From Phytophthora colocasiae (lineage: Eukaryota > Oomycota > Peronosporomycetes > Peronosporales > Peronosporaceae): 64,000 nt of DNA. Location of the stretch: the NCBI GenBank assembly GCA_018806915.1, contig JAGKQI010000061.1, positions 124,001 to 188,000 of the forward strand, written 5' to 3'. A program made the position numbers and the translations under genes. Shown here one piece after another: positions 53,350 through 63,467 of the stretch. The first letter of the stretch is position 1, and each line of letters begins with the position of its first letter. The notes under the pieces were generated by a model, which did not search any database, was not told the DNA's origin, and saw nothing but the letters and a program-made list of their open reading frames with translations.

Positions 53350-53503
53350 GCGCCCTCGACTGATTGCCAGCAGTCGGCTGCAGCCTCGAGTTGCTAGCCT
53401 TTTGGTGTGCTAGTCAAGACGCACAGATAAACTGCTGTAATGCCAACACAAACCTACGCATTTTGCGCTGTTCTTTGATTGTCTGTTGTTATGAAGTTTT
53501 AGT

Positions 53504-54272
53504 CTAAGTTGCGCACATGAGCACGTACTCGCGTGTGCTGTCTCCGAACTTGAGGACGTCCTTCTCCTTGAGTTCAATGTAGCGAGAGCCCTCGATCTTG
53601 TGGCCGTTGAGGAACGTCGAGTTGGTACTGTCCAGGTCCATGATGTACGGCCGCACCTCCTGCTCGAAGCCGAGTCCATCCTCCATCTCCTTCTGGTACA
53701 TACGGTACTGCAGCACGGCGTGCTGCTTGGAGCAGGACGGGTGCTCCGTCAGGATGTCAGCCACAGCTTTGTCTCGTCCGACCAGGAATGCACTCTTGCG
53801 GTGCACATGAAGCGTCGCTATCGATCATTAAACAGTTAGTCATATACAGTATGTACGTACGTCTTCTCCAATACTATATTCCACCCAACGCACCGATGTT
53901 CTTGTCGTCCTTGAACACGTACAGTCTGTAACGTTTGGTAGGCTCACGGGCTTCAGGTGGCTCGGAGAACTTCATAACCACTCCATTCTGCATATTTCCA
54001 GTCGTCTGGTCCTTAGCCAGCGCGCCAGTGAGGCCGAAGTTGGGTTTCTCCACCTCCACAGGCTCCTCTTCCTTCTCCTCATCCTCCTGTTTGCCCCACT
54101 GCACCAAGTGGGAGAAGTCGCGTGTCTTCTTGTCCTGGTTGCGAGGCTGCTGCTCGCGTCTGCCACGTCGAGGCTGGGATCTGGATCTGGATCTGGACCT
54201 GGATCTCCTTTGCCAGCGACTGCCGCTGCGTCTTGGTGGCGACCGGGAGCGGCTCCGTCGATGACGCTCCAT
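53504..54272 (-). CDS. SNIP1/DAWDLE-like FHA-domain RNA-processing protein
   Basis: Two exons. Start at 54272 (MERHRRSRSRSPPRRS). The first 50 residues are an Arg/Ser (RS) region, then FSHLVQWGKQEDEEKEEE and KPNFGLTGALAKDQTTGN. The intron after KDDKNI joins to a C-terminal FHA domain: SAFLVGRDKAVADI, HPSCSKQHAVLQYR and DLDSTNSTFLNGHKI, with the phosphothreonine-binding Arg, Ser and His present. RS tail, GLTGALA motif and terminal FHA define the SNIP1 / DDL / Pml1 family, linked to the spliceosomal RES complex and small-RNA biogenesis. Convergent with SNU13, head-to-head with the exonuclease gene (93 bp). Confidence 0.92.
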
Positions 54273-54365
54273 TTTGTAAAGTGTCCCCTCTCCAAACAAA
54301 TTCACTTGAACTTTGTATGCAACAGTTCAACCGGACCGGATGAAGAGCTCATTGTCACTTTTGAG

Positions 54366-56180
54366 ATGGCGGAACCTGTAGTAATAGCGGAGGTCGAAGC
54401 TGAGCAGCAGGAGACTCTTACGCAGCTATTCGAGCAGAGACGCGTACAGGACGCCATGGAGCAGATGCGCGCGTGGGACTCGGCCAAACTGCAGACGGAG
54501 ATCTCGTCGGCCTTTGCGTCCGTACCGCACGCGCCCTCGTGTTTCCTTCAGTGCGTTCAGCTCTACGGCCAATTGCCGGACAAGCAAGTGACATTCGTAT
54601 CGCAGTGGATTGAGACTGCTGTGGCCTGCATGAGGCTGCTCCAGGACCCGCAGATCTCTGCAGCTGACAGTCTTTTAGCTGGCTCAATGCTGCCGGCATT
54701 CAAGCGCTCGCACATGCCCTTCGTAGCTGACTTTGCGCTCGCCTACCGCGTGGACGTGGAGACGCTCACTTCGTTCTGCTCGAAGCTCATGAAAATCCGT
54801 GTGGGGTTGGCTGCGCACTTCATGGAGTGCATCAAGATGAAGCACCTGCTGCCGACGGACGTGGTGCTGGAGGCTGCCATCAAGCAAAAGGACTTCCATA
54901 CGGGCGATATGTTCGTTAAGGGTCACCGAGAGAATCAGCAGAAGTTTGTACAGATGCTCATCGACCGCAACGTGCATGATAAAGTGATCAAAAAGAGACT
55001 CTCGTTGTTCAAGCTCAAGGCCAGCGCGTTCCCTGTCTACTTCGAACGGTACGTTGCTTTAGATGGTATACAGTAGTTTATTTTTCCGGTTCTAACGATA
55101 CTATTGTTTAACTTGTTGCACAGTCGACAGAAAGCCACGCTGAGGTTCTTCATCTACTCGAAAGAGTACGAGCAAGCGTTGGAATTCGTTGACAACTCCG
55201 AGCAGCTGAAGTGGTACGCGTGCAAAATGATCATCCGCCATGCTGGAGCGAGCGATCCAGCCACAAAGCAGTTTATTTACCGAGCAGGTCTTTCAGATCA
55301 ATTCCCTGAGGTTGATACAACAGCGGAAGATGGCAAGACGTTTAGAAATAAGGACGAGATGGCTCCGCTTGACTCGTGCTTGTCGCTGGTTGACGCTATC
55401 GGAGAAGACAACATTTCCTTTGTGGATACACCAGAGGCATTGCAGGCATGCGTGGATCATCTTATGCAGCATCCCGTTGTCGGATTTGACTCTGAGTGGA
55501 AGGCGGTACACATTTCGGTTAATCCGGAGGACGTCCCAGCCAAATGTGCCCTTGTCCAGCTAGCTTCTCGCGAGAAGGCATTTGTCGTGGATGTGGTAGC
55601 ACTGTACGAGCATGGAAGAGTGCTGGGCCCGCTTTTCCAGTCAGAGTCAGTGGTTAAACTCGGGTTTGATACGAGGGGCGACGTGAAGGCGCTTCGACCA
55701 TTCCTTACAGGTGGCTTTGTCACGGACAAGGTCATGTCAATGCTGGTGGATATTCAGGCAGTAACGAAAAAGCTCCCAACCCTCAAAGGGACCGGTGCTA
55801 CAGACACCAAAGCAGATGAAGGTGGCGACAAAAGTGAGGACAGCAATGACAACGCTAGCAGTTCGGCAGGCAATAGTGAGGCATCAGGCTCCGACGCGAA
55901 ACGGAAGCACAAGCGAAGCAAAACTGGCGAGCACGATTCCGGCTCCAAGTCTTCTCGCTTGGGCCTGACGGCAATAGCTGAGACGTACTTGGGTCTCCCG
56001 CTAGATAAGCGTGCACGCATGTCCGATTGGGAGCGTCGACCACTTACACAAGCCCAACTGCACTATGCCGCTCTGGACGCGCACGTGTTAGTTCAAATTT
56101 TCTACAAGATGCAGGAGAAACATCCTATCGACCAGTTCGACGCTGTCTTGAGGCGGTGTACGCAGAAGCATGTCAAGTAA
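54366..56180 (+). CDS. Mut-7/EXD3-like 3'-5' exonuclease
   Basis: Two exons (intron 55049-55123). The N-terminal 300 residues are helical and match the exd3/mut-7 N-terminal region (RENQQKFVQMLIDRNVHDKV; YACKMIIRHAGA). The C-terminal RNase D-like domain carries the full DEDDy set: GFDSEWKAV (Asp, Glu), KLGFDTRGDVK (Asp) and HYAALDAHVLV (Tyr, Asp). A long Ser/Asp/Lys-rich insertion splits the nuclease domain between the third and fourth acidic residues (near 55,790-55,950). C. elegans MUT-7 works in RNA silencing and Drosophila Nibbler trims small RNAs, so small-RNA 3' trimming is a reasonable expectation here. That role is inferred from family only. Confidence 0.9.
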
Positions 56181-56229
56181 TGGGCAATATAGGATTTGGA
56201 CGATAAATCACCCACGCAAGTCTTCTCTA

Positions 56230-58227
56230 TTAGCTCATATAGCTAGTGAGCGCGTCTGCAAAATCAACCTGACTATCGGCTTCCATACAGAATAGGTGTT
56301 GCTGCAAAGTTTCAGGTAGCGCTGTCACCTTGAGGAAAAATTCGTTCAATTTCTTTTGGAGCTCTTCTTTCTCCTGTATCATCAGTACATGTAAGTGCCT
56401 TGCAACAGTATCTTTCCAATGACCGTGTCTTACCTCGTTCGTCTTCTTAAGCTGCTGTGTTAAGTCGTGTAGTTCCCCCTCAATACGAAACGTTTTCTCT
56501 CCAAGCTCCCGTTGCAGTTCGTCAATCTTCTCGTTTAGTGTTTTCTCCTTCTCTTCGGCAGTTTTGATGGTCAATGCTAGTGTCTCCACCAACTCCGTCC
56601 GATTTGCCATCTCACGACGTACAGCAAGTTCCAACTCGTCAACTTTTCCGGCAAGCACTGCCTTCTGGTTCGAGGCGTCCTGCTGGGCGTGCTCCAACAC
56701 AATCGCTTTTTCCTGTAGCTCAGCATTTTGGCGTTTTAATTCGTTCAGCTCATCTCGAAGCCGTTTGGTCTCGCTCCCATCAATCTTTACCCGGGCAGCC
56801 TTGGCTTCATGCATCTTTTGCATTGTTTCCATGTCACGGGCCATTCCAGCGCGCAGCTGGGCTTCTTCTTGCTTAAAGTGTTCCACAAGCGCATCCTTTT
56901 TGTCTGCAAAGTCTTTCTCTAGTTGGAGCCGAAGTTTTTCAAGCCGAGACTCACTCAATTGCTGAGTCACCACATTTTCGAGCTGCTGGAAGGCTCGAAT
57001 CGCCTCACACTGGTAGAAGTCGCGAAGGACGGCAGCTTTCTCGGGACCGCGCGCCTTTTCATTGAACTGCTTGTCGAATTCTTGGATTGAAGCTAGCATT
57101 GCAGAGAAAGTGTCTCCATCTCGCGCGTGATTGATACGTGCAAGTATTTCTGCCCATAGGGTGACACGGACCTCCTCGCAGTATTCGCGCGATTTCTTCG
57201 TGAGTGTGGCTAACTCGGTGTCGTAATGTGCGAGGATATCTGCCTTTAACTTGTTGCGCACAGTGCGGTACCTCGAAGACTTGTACTTGCTCGCTGAGCG
57301 GTAAACATCCAAGCTGAGACGCCAAATCTCCTCGTGAAGTTGTTTAAATGCGTCCAGCTCCATGGGTGGATCCTCCAGTACAGACGGGTGCACACAGTCC
57401 ACATACATGTTCAACGCGTCCCCTGCTAGCAGAAGGCACTTGTCCTCCACGAAATCATCCCACGCTGTGCCAAAGTCCAGTGGGTCCAGCTCCAACATTT
57501 GAGTCGACAGCTTTCGAAGGAGAGCGCCCATCATTTCGCCCGTCATTTCGAGCCCAAACAACCTTTTAACAGTGGCGTGTGCACCACAGAAGACGTCAAA
57601 GTTCATCTCCGCAATGTCTCGGGTGTAGGAAATCCCTACCTTCTTGAATCTGATGAGACTCTCCAGTGCTTCGACACTGGTCGCTTTCTGCTGCTCTGTT
57701 AGTTTGTCTTGGAGCGAGCGACTTGGAGACCAGTCGATACTCAGCAGTTTGGGCAGCATCTCAAACACTTCCATCGTTGCAAACTCCCCCACTAGCGTCC
57801 GGAAGAGCGACTGGAATTGGGGCAGGAAGGGCGCGAGGCAACGGGTGGATCCGATCTCATCGTAGCTCGAAATGATCAGCGACGACAGTGCGCAGAAGGC
57901 GCCAACGAGCTGCTGAAGGCCCGAACTCTCGTCCTCTGTGATGTCTATGTCTAGAATCAGCACTTGGAAATCCTCTTCAATGTACACAACACTGGCCAAC
58001 AACACAAGTGCCTCATTACTGGTAGAAGGAGAGAGAGCTTCCTCTTTCTCTTGGCCCAGGAGTTTGGCCACCAGTTCGCCCCTTGCAGTGCGTGTGGACG
58101 GTGGACCAAGAAGCGTAACAACCGCCAGACGCTCCTCACTCAGTTCCTGCTCTAGTAGCCGCCCACCGCCAGAAGTGAGCGAGCCGGACGCGTCCACCAG
58201 CGGCTCATTCCGCCACGTTGTCTCCAT
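56230..58227 (-). CDS. Guanylate-binding-protein-like coiled-coil protein with degenerate P-loop
   Basis: About 645 residues after removing a 60-bp in-frame intron (56374-56433). The opening WRNEPLVDASGSLTSGGG and LAVVTLLGPPSTRTARGELV align with the start of the GBP G domain, but the GxxxxGK[S/T] P-loop is lost. LILDIDITEDES takes the place of the DTEG switch region. Middle helices (FGLEMTGEMMGALLRKLS; CVHPSVLEDPPMELDAF) resemble the GBP helical domain, and the last 200 residues are a long coiled coil rich in Lys, Glu and Gln. There is no CaaX box. Family membership is likely but distant; nucleotide hydrolysis is unlikely. Convergent with the exonuclease, 49 bp apart. Confidence 0.6.
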   Translation of the reverse strand: METTWRNEPLVDASGSLTSGGGRLLEQELSEERLAVVTLLGPPSTRTARGELVAKLLGQEKEEALSPSTSNEALVLLASVVYIEEDFQVLILDIDITEDESSGLQQLVGAFCALSSLIISSYDEIGSTRCLAPFLPQFQSLFRTLVGEFATMEVFEMLPKLLSIDWSPSRSLQDKLTEQQKATSVEALESLIRFKKVGISYTRDIAEMNFDVFCGAHATVKRLFGLEMTGEMMGALLRKLSTQMLELDPLDFGTAWDDFVEDKCLLLAGDALNMYVDCVHPSVLEDPPMELDAFKQLHEEIWRLSLDVYRSASKYKSSRYRTVRNKLKADILAHYDTELATLTKKSREYCEEVRVTLWAEILARINHARDGDTFSAMLASIQEFDKQFNEKARGPEKAAVLRDFYQCEAIRAFQQLENVVTQQLSESRLEKLRLQLEKDFADKKDALVEHFKQEEAQLRAGMARDMETMQKMHEAKAARVKIDGSETKRLRDELNELKRQNAELQEKAIVLEHAQQDASNQKAVLAGKVDELELAVRREMANRTELVETLALTIKTAEEKEKTLNEKIDELQRELGEKTFRIEGELHDLTQQLKKTNEVRHGHWKDTVARHLHVLMIQEKEELQKKLNEFFLKVTALPETLQQHLFCMEADSQVDFADALTSYMS

Positions 58228-58393
58228 TTTCGTAAATTATTACGCTTCGCTTAAGTACGATATGCTTCAACTTGCAGTCAAATTGTTCAGCTCCATAGTA
58301 CACGTCCAAGGGAAGCGATTCCATTGCACCATGCGCTCCCAAGGCAGAGTGTGTGGACTATGGTGCCCACTATGACCGCTTTTATACCCATTT

Positions 58394-59120
58394 TTACTCG
58401 TCCTGGTCCTGCTCACCTACTTCTGAGACTGGCAGGTCAATTGCTGCTGCTGGCGACGAGATGGAGACTCCGAGTCCCCGTGCATCGCTCTTCTGTAGCC
58501 TTTCCATAAGCTCCTTTGAGTTGAAATCGAAGGCGACTGGACTCCATTTTATGTCATTTGAAGACGCTTCTTGAGCTCCACGCTGTAGTCACACAGTCAG
58601 TTGATCAGTCTGTAAGACCCACCTTCCACAGTTTACACAAGTGCTACAATCAATACATACCGTCATAGAGAACGACCGGAACAAATTGGTGACACTGGTA
58701 CTTGGGTTGAAGACGGGGCTAGCAGCACGACTGACGCTCTCCGTTCGCTTCTCAAGCTCTCGAGTGGTCTGTAGCATTCGCCCCACGAAGCGCTACAGTC
58801 CACATACTCATTTAGTATTCTGCATTAAAACTCAATACTATTAGTCCTTTACGAGTACTCACCTCAATGAGATTGATCCGTAAGAAAATGTCCTCCAGTT
58901 CGTGGCAATTGTCTAACAATTCGCCCAGTAGCTGCTCCTCGATCTGCTGTGCGTCCTGCCGCAGTCCGTCGGCCGCTGCGCATGCCTCGTCAATCTTGAA
59001 AAGAGCCAATCCGATCCGCTCATCTGCTGGCTGCGTGGACTGTGCTGCCTCGTCCAGGAGCTCCTCGTAGTCGCCACACAGACCCTGGAACGCGCGTCTC
59101 AAGTCGTCATTATTCCCCAT
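58394..59120 (-). CDS. BLOC-1 subunit 4 (cappuccino)-like coiled-coil protein
   Basis: Three exons, about 190 residues. Start at 59120 (MGNNDDLRRAFQGLCGDY). Exon 1 is helical and ends ELEDIFLRINLIE; an intron joins it to RFVGRMLQTTRELEKRTES, then PSTSVTNLFRSFSM. The arrangement 'I-D-x3, LED-IF-x-RI-x2-IE-x-FV' closely resembles BLOC1S4, including the later 'P-S-x-F' segment. BLOC-1 and BORC position lysosome-related organelles. A second intron leads in frame to a disordered tail ending GEQDQDE at 58394; an alternative acceptor would give a shorter end. The call is by pattern only. Confidence 0.55.
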
Positions 59121-59344
59121 TTCGACTGACTATTGCTGCATTTAACCCGTACCTGTTAGAAGAGCAACATAAGGATGAACAAGCATAGGCGAGTGACGCA
59201 ACATAACTTAAACGCAACATTACAAATGATCGAGGAGCTTTTTGGTGGCTCTCAATCGGCGTATTGCCTGCTGCTGCTCTGCTTCCTTTGCTCTGTCTGC
59301 CTTCCCCCCCTGCATCTACAGTACTACATTATACGACAGCTAAG
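59121..59344. promoter_or_regulatory. Divergent promoter region (BLOC1S4-like / PRMT10)
   Basis: 224 bp between head-to-head start codons. The frame upstream of the PRMT10 ATG is open to 59264 but has no coding character. There is no clear CCAAT box; a CAAT within CTCAATCGGCG lies near 59255. Confidence 0.35.
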
Positions 59345-60463
59345 ATGACGGACATCTCGCCGGACAAGAAGAAGCAGTGGGAGGCGTCGTCGGACTTCGC
59401 CAACTACTTCTGCACGTACGCCTATATCTACCACCAGAAGCAGATGCTGTCGGACGACCTGCGCATGCAGAGCTACCGTGATGCCATCTTCGAGAACCCC
59501 AACCATTTTAAGGACAAGGTGGTGCTGGATGTGGGCACTGGCAGCGGTATCCTGTCCATCTGGGCAGCTCAGGCAGGAGCACGCAAGGTCTACGCCGTGG
59601 AAGCCACGGACATTGCGCAACAGGCACGGAAAGTCATCAAGGCCAACGGCCAGGACCACATCATCACGGTCATCCAGTCCAAGATCGAGGACGTGGAGCT
59701 TCCAGAGAAGGTGGACGTCATCATCTCGGAGTGGATGGGCTACTTCCTTCTGCGCGAGTCCATGTTCGACTCGGTCATTGTGGCTCGTGACCGGTGGCTC
59801 AAGCCGGAAGGAGCCATGTTCCCTTCCCACGCCAGTATGTCCATCGCCCCAATGTGTAACGAAGACAACAGCAACAAACGCTTCAGCGAGTTCTCCTCGG
59901 CTATGGACGGCTGGCGCAACTTCGTGGACAACACGAAGGTCTCGTGGGGCGTCGACATGAGTGTGCTGGGCAACGACTTCCGTAAAGAGCAAGAGCAATA
60001 CTCGCTGCACACGTCTTCCTGGGAGGAGCTCAGTGCCGGGGACCTCATTGGCGACGAGGTGGAATTTGCCAAGTGGGACCTCCGCTCGTGCACGCTGGAC
60101 GACATCAAGGAGGTTAAGGCGTCCTTCTCCATGCCGATCTCCATCATGTCGCGCTTCGGTGGCATCGCTGGCTGGTTCGACGTCGACTTCAAGGGCTGCC
60201 CCGAGAACCCGGCCGAGAAGGAGGTGACGCTCACCACGTCGCCATTCGTGCAGCCCACGCACTGGGGCCAGCAGGTTTTCCCACTCTACCCGCCTATGCA
60301 GGTATGCGAGGGCGATATGGTGGTGGGCGACATCGCTGTTATGCGCCGCACCGACAACCAACGCCTGATGAACGTCAAGTTCGACTTCCGAATCCGTCGC
60401 CCCGAGGACGACGACGAGAGTATGACCGGCCCTCCTAACTCGGCCGTCTTCCAGATCGAATAA
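59345..60463 (+). CDS. PRMT10: Protein arginine methyltransferase 10, plant type
   Basis: An intronless gene for 372 residues from MTDISPDKKKQW. A type I PRMT that transfers methyl groups from S-adenosylmethionine to arginines. Landmarks: FANYFCTYAYIYHQKQMLSD (the YFxxY helix), VLDVGTGSGILSIWAAQAGA (cofactor motif I), VYAVEAT (post I), VDVIISEWMGYFLLRESMFD (double-E loop with both Glu) and THWGQQVFPLYPP (THW loop). The FCTYxxxYHQKxMLSD and the THWGQQVF forms are diagnostic of Arabidopsis PRMT10, not of PRMT1 or human PRMT9. The codon bias is strong. Known PRMT10 substrates in plants include histone H4 Arg3; the target here is unknown. Confidence 0.93.
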   Translation: MTDISPDKKKQWEASSDFANYFCTYAYIYHQKQMLSDDLRMQSYRDAIFENPNHFKDKVVLDVGTGSGILSIWAAQAGARKVYAVEATDIAQQARKVIKANGQDHIITVIQSKIEDVELPEKVDVIISEWMGYFLLRESMFDSVIVARDRWLKPEGAMFPSHASMSIAPMCNEDNSNKRFSEFSSAMDGWRNFVDNTKVSWGVDMSVLGNDFRKEQEQYSLHTSSWEELSAGDLIGDEVEFAKWDLRSCTLDDIKEVKASFSMPISIMSRFGGIAGWFDVDFKGCPENPAEKEVTLTTSPFVQPTHWGQQVFPLYPPMQVCEGDMVVGDIAVMRRTDNQRLMNVKFDFRIRRPEDDDESMTGPPNSAVFQIE

Positions 60464-60613
60464 GCAGCTTCAACCTAATAAATCTCTCCATTCTTTTGCA
60501 TCCAAACGCCCACAACTTGTGCTTGACCTCTTCACGTACGTGGAGAACTAGGCCGCCCCCTTTCTAAAAGCGCTACAGACCCAAAAGATCACATTTTTTA
60601 AATTCACGCAACG

Positions 60614-61794
60614 ATGTCACTGTCGTTCGACCGCGAGCTGCACGTGCGCTACTTCCTCAAGAACCTGCGGGGGTTACCGACGCCCTACGCGTCACAGGAC
60701 TCACAGCGCGTGGTCTTAGCCTTCTTCTGCATCCACGGTCTGGCGCTACTGGGGGAGCTGGAGCGCGTGAACAAGCGCCAGATCATCGACTGGGTCTACA
60801 GTCTGCAGGTGCCGCCGGACTGTCGCGACGGCAGTCTCAACGCCGGCGACTGCGGCTTCCGAGGTGGCACGTACATGGGCAACGTCTTCGGTTGTCCACC
60901 TGCTCAGTACGAGAGCGAAGTATACGACTCCAGCAACATCGCGTCGACGTTTGCTGCTCTCTGCATTCTGCGGACACTCGGGGACGATCTCAGCCGAGTG
61001 AACAAAGCAGCCATCACCAATTCGCTCAAGCACCTGCAGAACAAGAAAACAGGATGGTAGGAAGGGGACTTGTGTGTTGAGTACTGTCAATCGATACTGA
61101 CTGACACTGTGCACGTGCGTAGCTTTTCATCCACGAACGCAGGGTCAGAGGAAGACATGCGCTTCGTCTACTGCGCCTGTGCCATCTCGTACATCCTGGA
61201 CGACTGGTCTGGCGTTGATATGACGGCCATGATGCGCTTCATCAACTCGTGTTTGGTACGGTCAGAGGTTTAAGTTTGCAGGTAACTTGCTGTAGCTTAT
61301 TCTCATGCCTGCAGAATTATGACGGAGGAATCGGCCTGACTACCGGTGCTGAATCACATGGTGGAGCTGTTTTCGTTGCCATTGCGTCGCTCTTCCTGTC
61401 CGGACGAATGATGCAGCTCAACTGCGAGCAGACAGAGCTCGTGCGGTGGCTTGTATTCCGACAACAAGGAGGTTTCCAAGGCCGATGCAACAAGGACCCA
61501 GACTCGTGCTACGCCTTTTGGAACGGCGCGACGCTCGATCTTTTGGGGAAACACTCGCTTGTGGACGTCCCGAGCTGCAAGAAGTTCATCTACTCGTGCC
61601 AATTTCCGTTTGGCGGCCTGTGCAAGTACCCGGACGCCGTTCCAGACGTGATGCATTCGTATCTCAGTTTGGCGTGGCTGAGTATTGCGTCCAACTCAAC
61701 TACCAACAAGGACAATGAAGAGGAGCTTCCGACACTAGCCCCACTGGATACGAAGCTCCAGGTCCCGTTCTTTCCTAAAGTCGTGAAGAAGTGA
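60614..61794 (+). CDS. PGGT1B: Geranylgeranyltransferase type I beta subunit
   Basis: Three exons (introns 61057-61122 and 61256-61314), about 350 residues. The product prenylates CaaX proteins such as Rho GTPases together with the shared FTase/GGTase alpha subunit. Prenyltransferase repeats are visible: IIDWVYSLQVPPDCRDGSLN, DSSNIASTFAALCILRTLGD, YDGGIGLTTGAESHGGAVFV and GGFQGRCNKDPDSCYAFWNG. The last includes the zinc-ligand region (Asp, then Cys in DSCY) with the final His in DVMHSYLSLAWLSI. The start at 60614 (MSLSFDRELHVRYFLKNL) matches the family N-terminus. Downstream of PRMT10 in the same direction, 150 bp away. Confidence 0.94.
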
Positions 61795-61865
61795 GTTATC
61801 GGGTATTTGGTGTTCAAGTCTGCTTCACGTAGTTAGTCTACTGTAGCTATCAAACAGGGGGTGCC

Positions 61866-62804
61866 TTAGGTCAAGATATCGACGCCATCTTCGGTGATCA
61901 ACACTGTGTGCTCCGCCTGCGCGGATCGCCCTCCGTCTGCCGTCGCCACCGTCCAGCCGTCGTCCCAGTGCACGATCTACCAGTAGTAGCAAGCATTAGC
62001 ATTTACCTCTCATTCATGTCAATATTCTGCAACACGCACCTTCGGACTGCCCTCTGTCAGCGCCGGTTCCACTGTGAAGGCCATTCCTGGCAGCATTTTG
62101 CCCGGTTCGCCGTTGCGGTGGTGCAGGATGAACGGCAGGCAGTGGAACTCCTTGCCGATGCCGTGGCCAGTGTATTCCCGCACGACACCCAGCTCCTCCT
62201 TGTCCGCGAGCTTCTGCACAAAGTCTCCGATAGTCGCAAAGCGGTTGAGCGGCTTGCAACAGGCCTCAATGGATCCCATGAGCGCCTGGTTGGTGATCTC
62301 TACCAGGTGCTTTCCACCTTCGTCCACCTCCCCCACCAGGAACGTCTGCGAGGTGTCGCCGTGAAATCCGTCCAAGAAGACCGAGATGTCGATATTGACG
62401 ATGTCTCCGTCCTCCAACGACCGGCTGTCTGGGATGCCGTGCACCACGATCTCGTTCACGGACGAACATAAAGCCTTGGGGAAGCCGCCGTAGTTTAGAG
62501 GCGATGGGTACGCGCCACGCCGCACGATCTCCTCATGCACGAGGCGGTCGATGTCTTCTGTCGTAGCTCCTGGCTGGCACAGCGGCTTGGCGAACTCGCG
62601 AATGTCTCCAGCCAACGCGCAGGCGGCGCGCAGCCTCTGCTGTTGCTCGGCGTCCAGGATGGGGATGAAGGGCTTCAGGTCCGACATGCCACCATCCGCC
62701 GCGTACGGGGGACGCACGATGTCCGCAGGCACAGCGCGTGACGGCGTTTGGTGGCCGGCGACGACGCGCGGGCGGCTGGCGAAGCGGCCGAAGAAGCGGC
62801 GCAT
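61866..62804 (-). CDS. Mitochondrial methionine aminopeptidase, type 1 (MAP1D-like)
   Basis: Two exons, about 290 residues. Start at 62804 ([19 protein letters not shown]), an amphipathic Arg-rich presequence; an upstream Met at 62933 is possible but less fitting. The pita-bread core is complete: [20 protein letters not shown] with the conserved HGIPDSR His, [19 protein letters not shown] (two Asp ligands), [15 protein letters not shown] (His) and [14 protein letters not shown] (Glu). After an intron near 61,980-62,035, [16 protein letters not shown] and [11 protein letters not shown] supply the last Glu. It removes initiator Met from organelle proteins. Convergent with GGTase-I beta. Confidence 0.94.
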
Positions 62805-62976
62805 GACACAAAGCAGCTTTATGGGCAAGTGAACGTGTGATGTTGGATAATGAATGACACGTGGGACGAGAAAGGGGCGGGGATGTTGCAGCACCGGAAG
62901 AGGGGCGGAAGGAGGAAGGTGTATATTGTGCATTTAGCTAGAGCTCCACTGCTCGACCTTAAGGCAAGCTGCTCGT

Positions 62977-63294
62977 CTACATTTTAGTGAGCTGACGGCT
63001 ACGCGCCAGCAGACGCGCGAGAATGGGCGACGCGGCGATGGTGAGCGCTCCTCTGGCTGGGCCTGTGGCTACCGTGGACAGATACGCGAGCGCCAGCGTG
63101 CCGGCGTCCGGGTCGATGCTGGACAGGTCCACGAACGGGACGCGCTTGGCAACAGCCTGCAGATCGACGCCCTGGTTAATGGCAGCGTAGGATCCTGCCA
63201 GTGTCGACGCGAAAACGGTCGAGTGGAAGAGGAAGGCGGTGCGGCCGTAGCGCTGCAGTACCTGCTTGACACGCGCGGCCATGGATGCACTCAT
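62977..63294 (-). CDS. FAM210-like DUF1279 mitochondrial membrane protein
   Basis: A 105-residue, intronless protein. The start is taken at 63294 (MSASMAARVKQVLQRYGRT); ten codons upstream another Met exists. RYGRTAFLFHSTVFASTLAG and YAAINQGVDLQAVAKR form the DUF1279 signature, with a membrane helix over the first part. The C-terminus (GPARGALTIAASPILARLL) is a second hydrophobic helix. FAM210 proteins sit in the mitochondrial inner membrane in animals. It is shorter than animal FAM210A/B, consisting of little besides the domain. Its start faces that of HYDIN across 173 bp. Confidence 0.75.
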   Translation of the reverse strand: MSASMAARVKQVLQRYGRTAFLFHSTVFASTLAGSYAAINQGVDLQAVAKRVPFVDLSSIDPDAGTLALAYLSTVATGPARGALTIAASPILARLLARSRQLTKM

Positions 63295-63467
63295 AAAAGA
63301 AGACGCTGGGAGGAGAACGAGCAAGAAAAGATGGCTTCTGGTAGGAACGTCTCCTGCTTGAATCTGTTAGCCGCGTCACCAACAGCCATCTAGAGTCGGC
63401 AAAATGTTATAGGTCAACCTTGACTCAATCTATATAGACCGCACTTCTTCAAGGACACCTTGAAGCG

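Noticed and set aside
59324..60361. 345-codon ORF antisense to PRMT10
   Set aside because: The opposite strand has a complete, motif-perfect methyltransferase with strong GC bias at third positions. That bias alone opens long antisense frames, and the antisense product has no recognisable domain.
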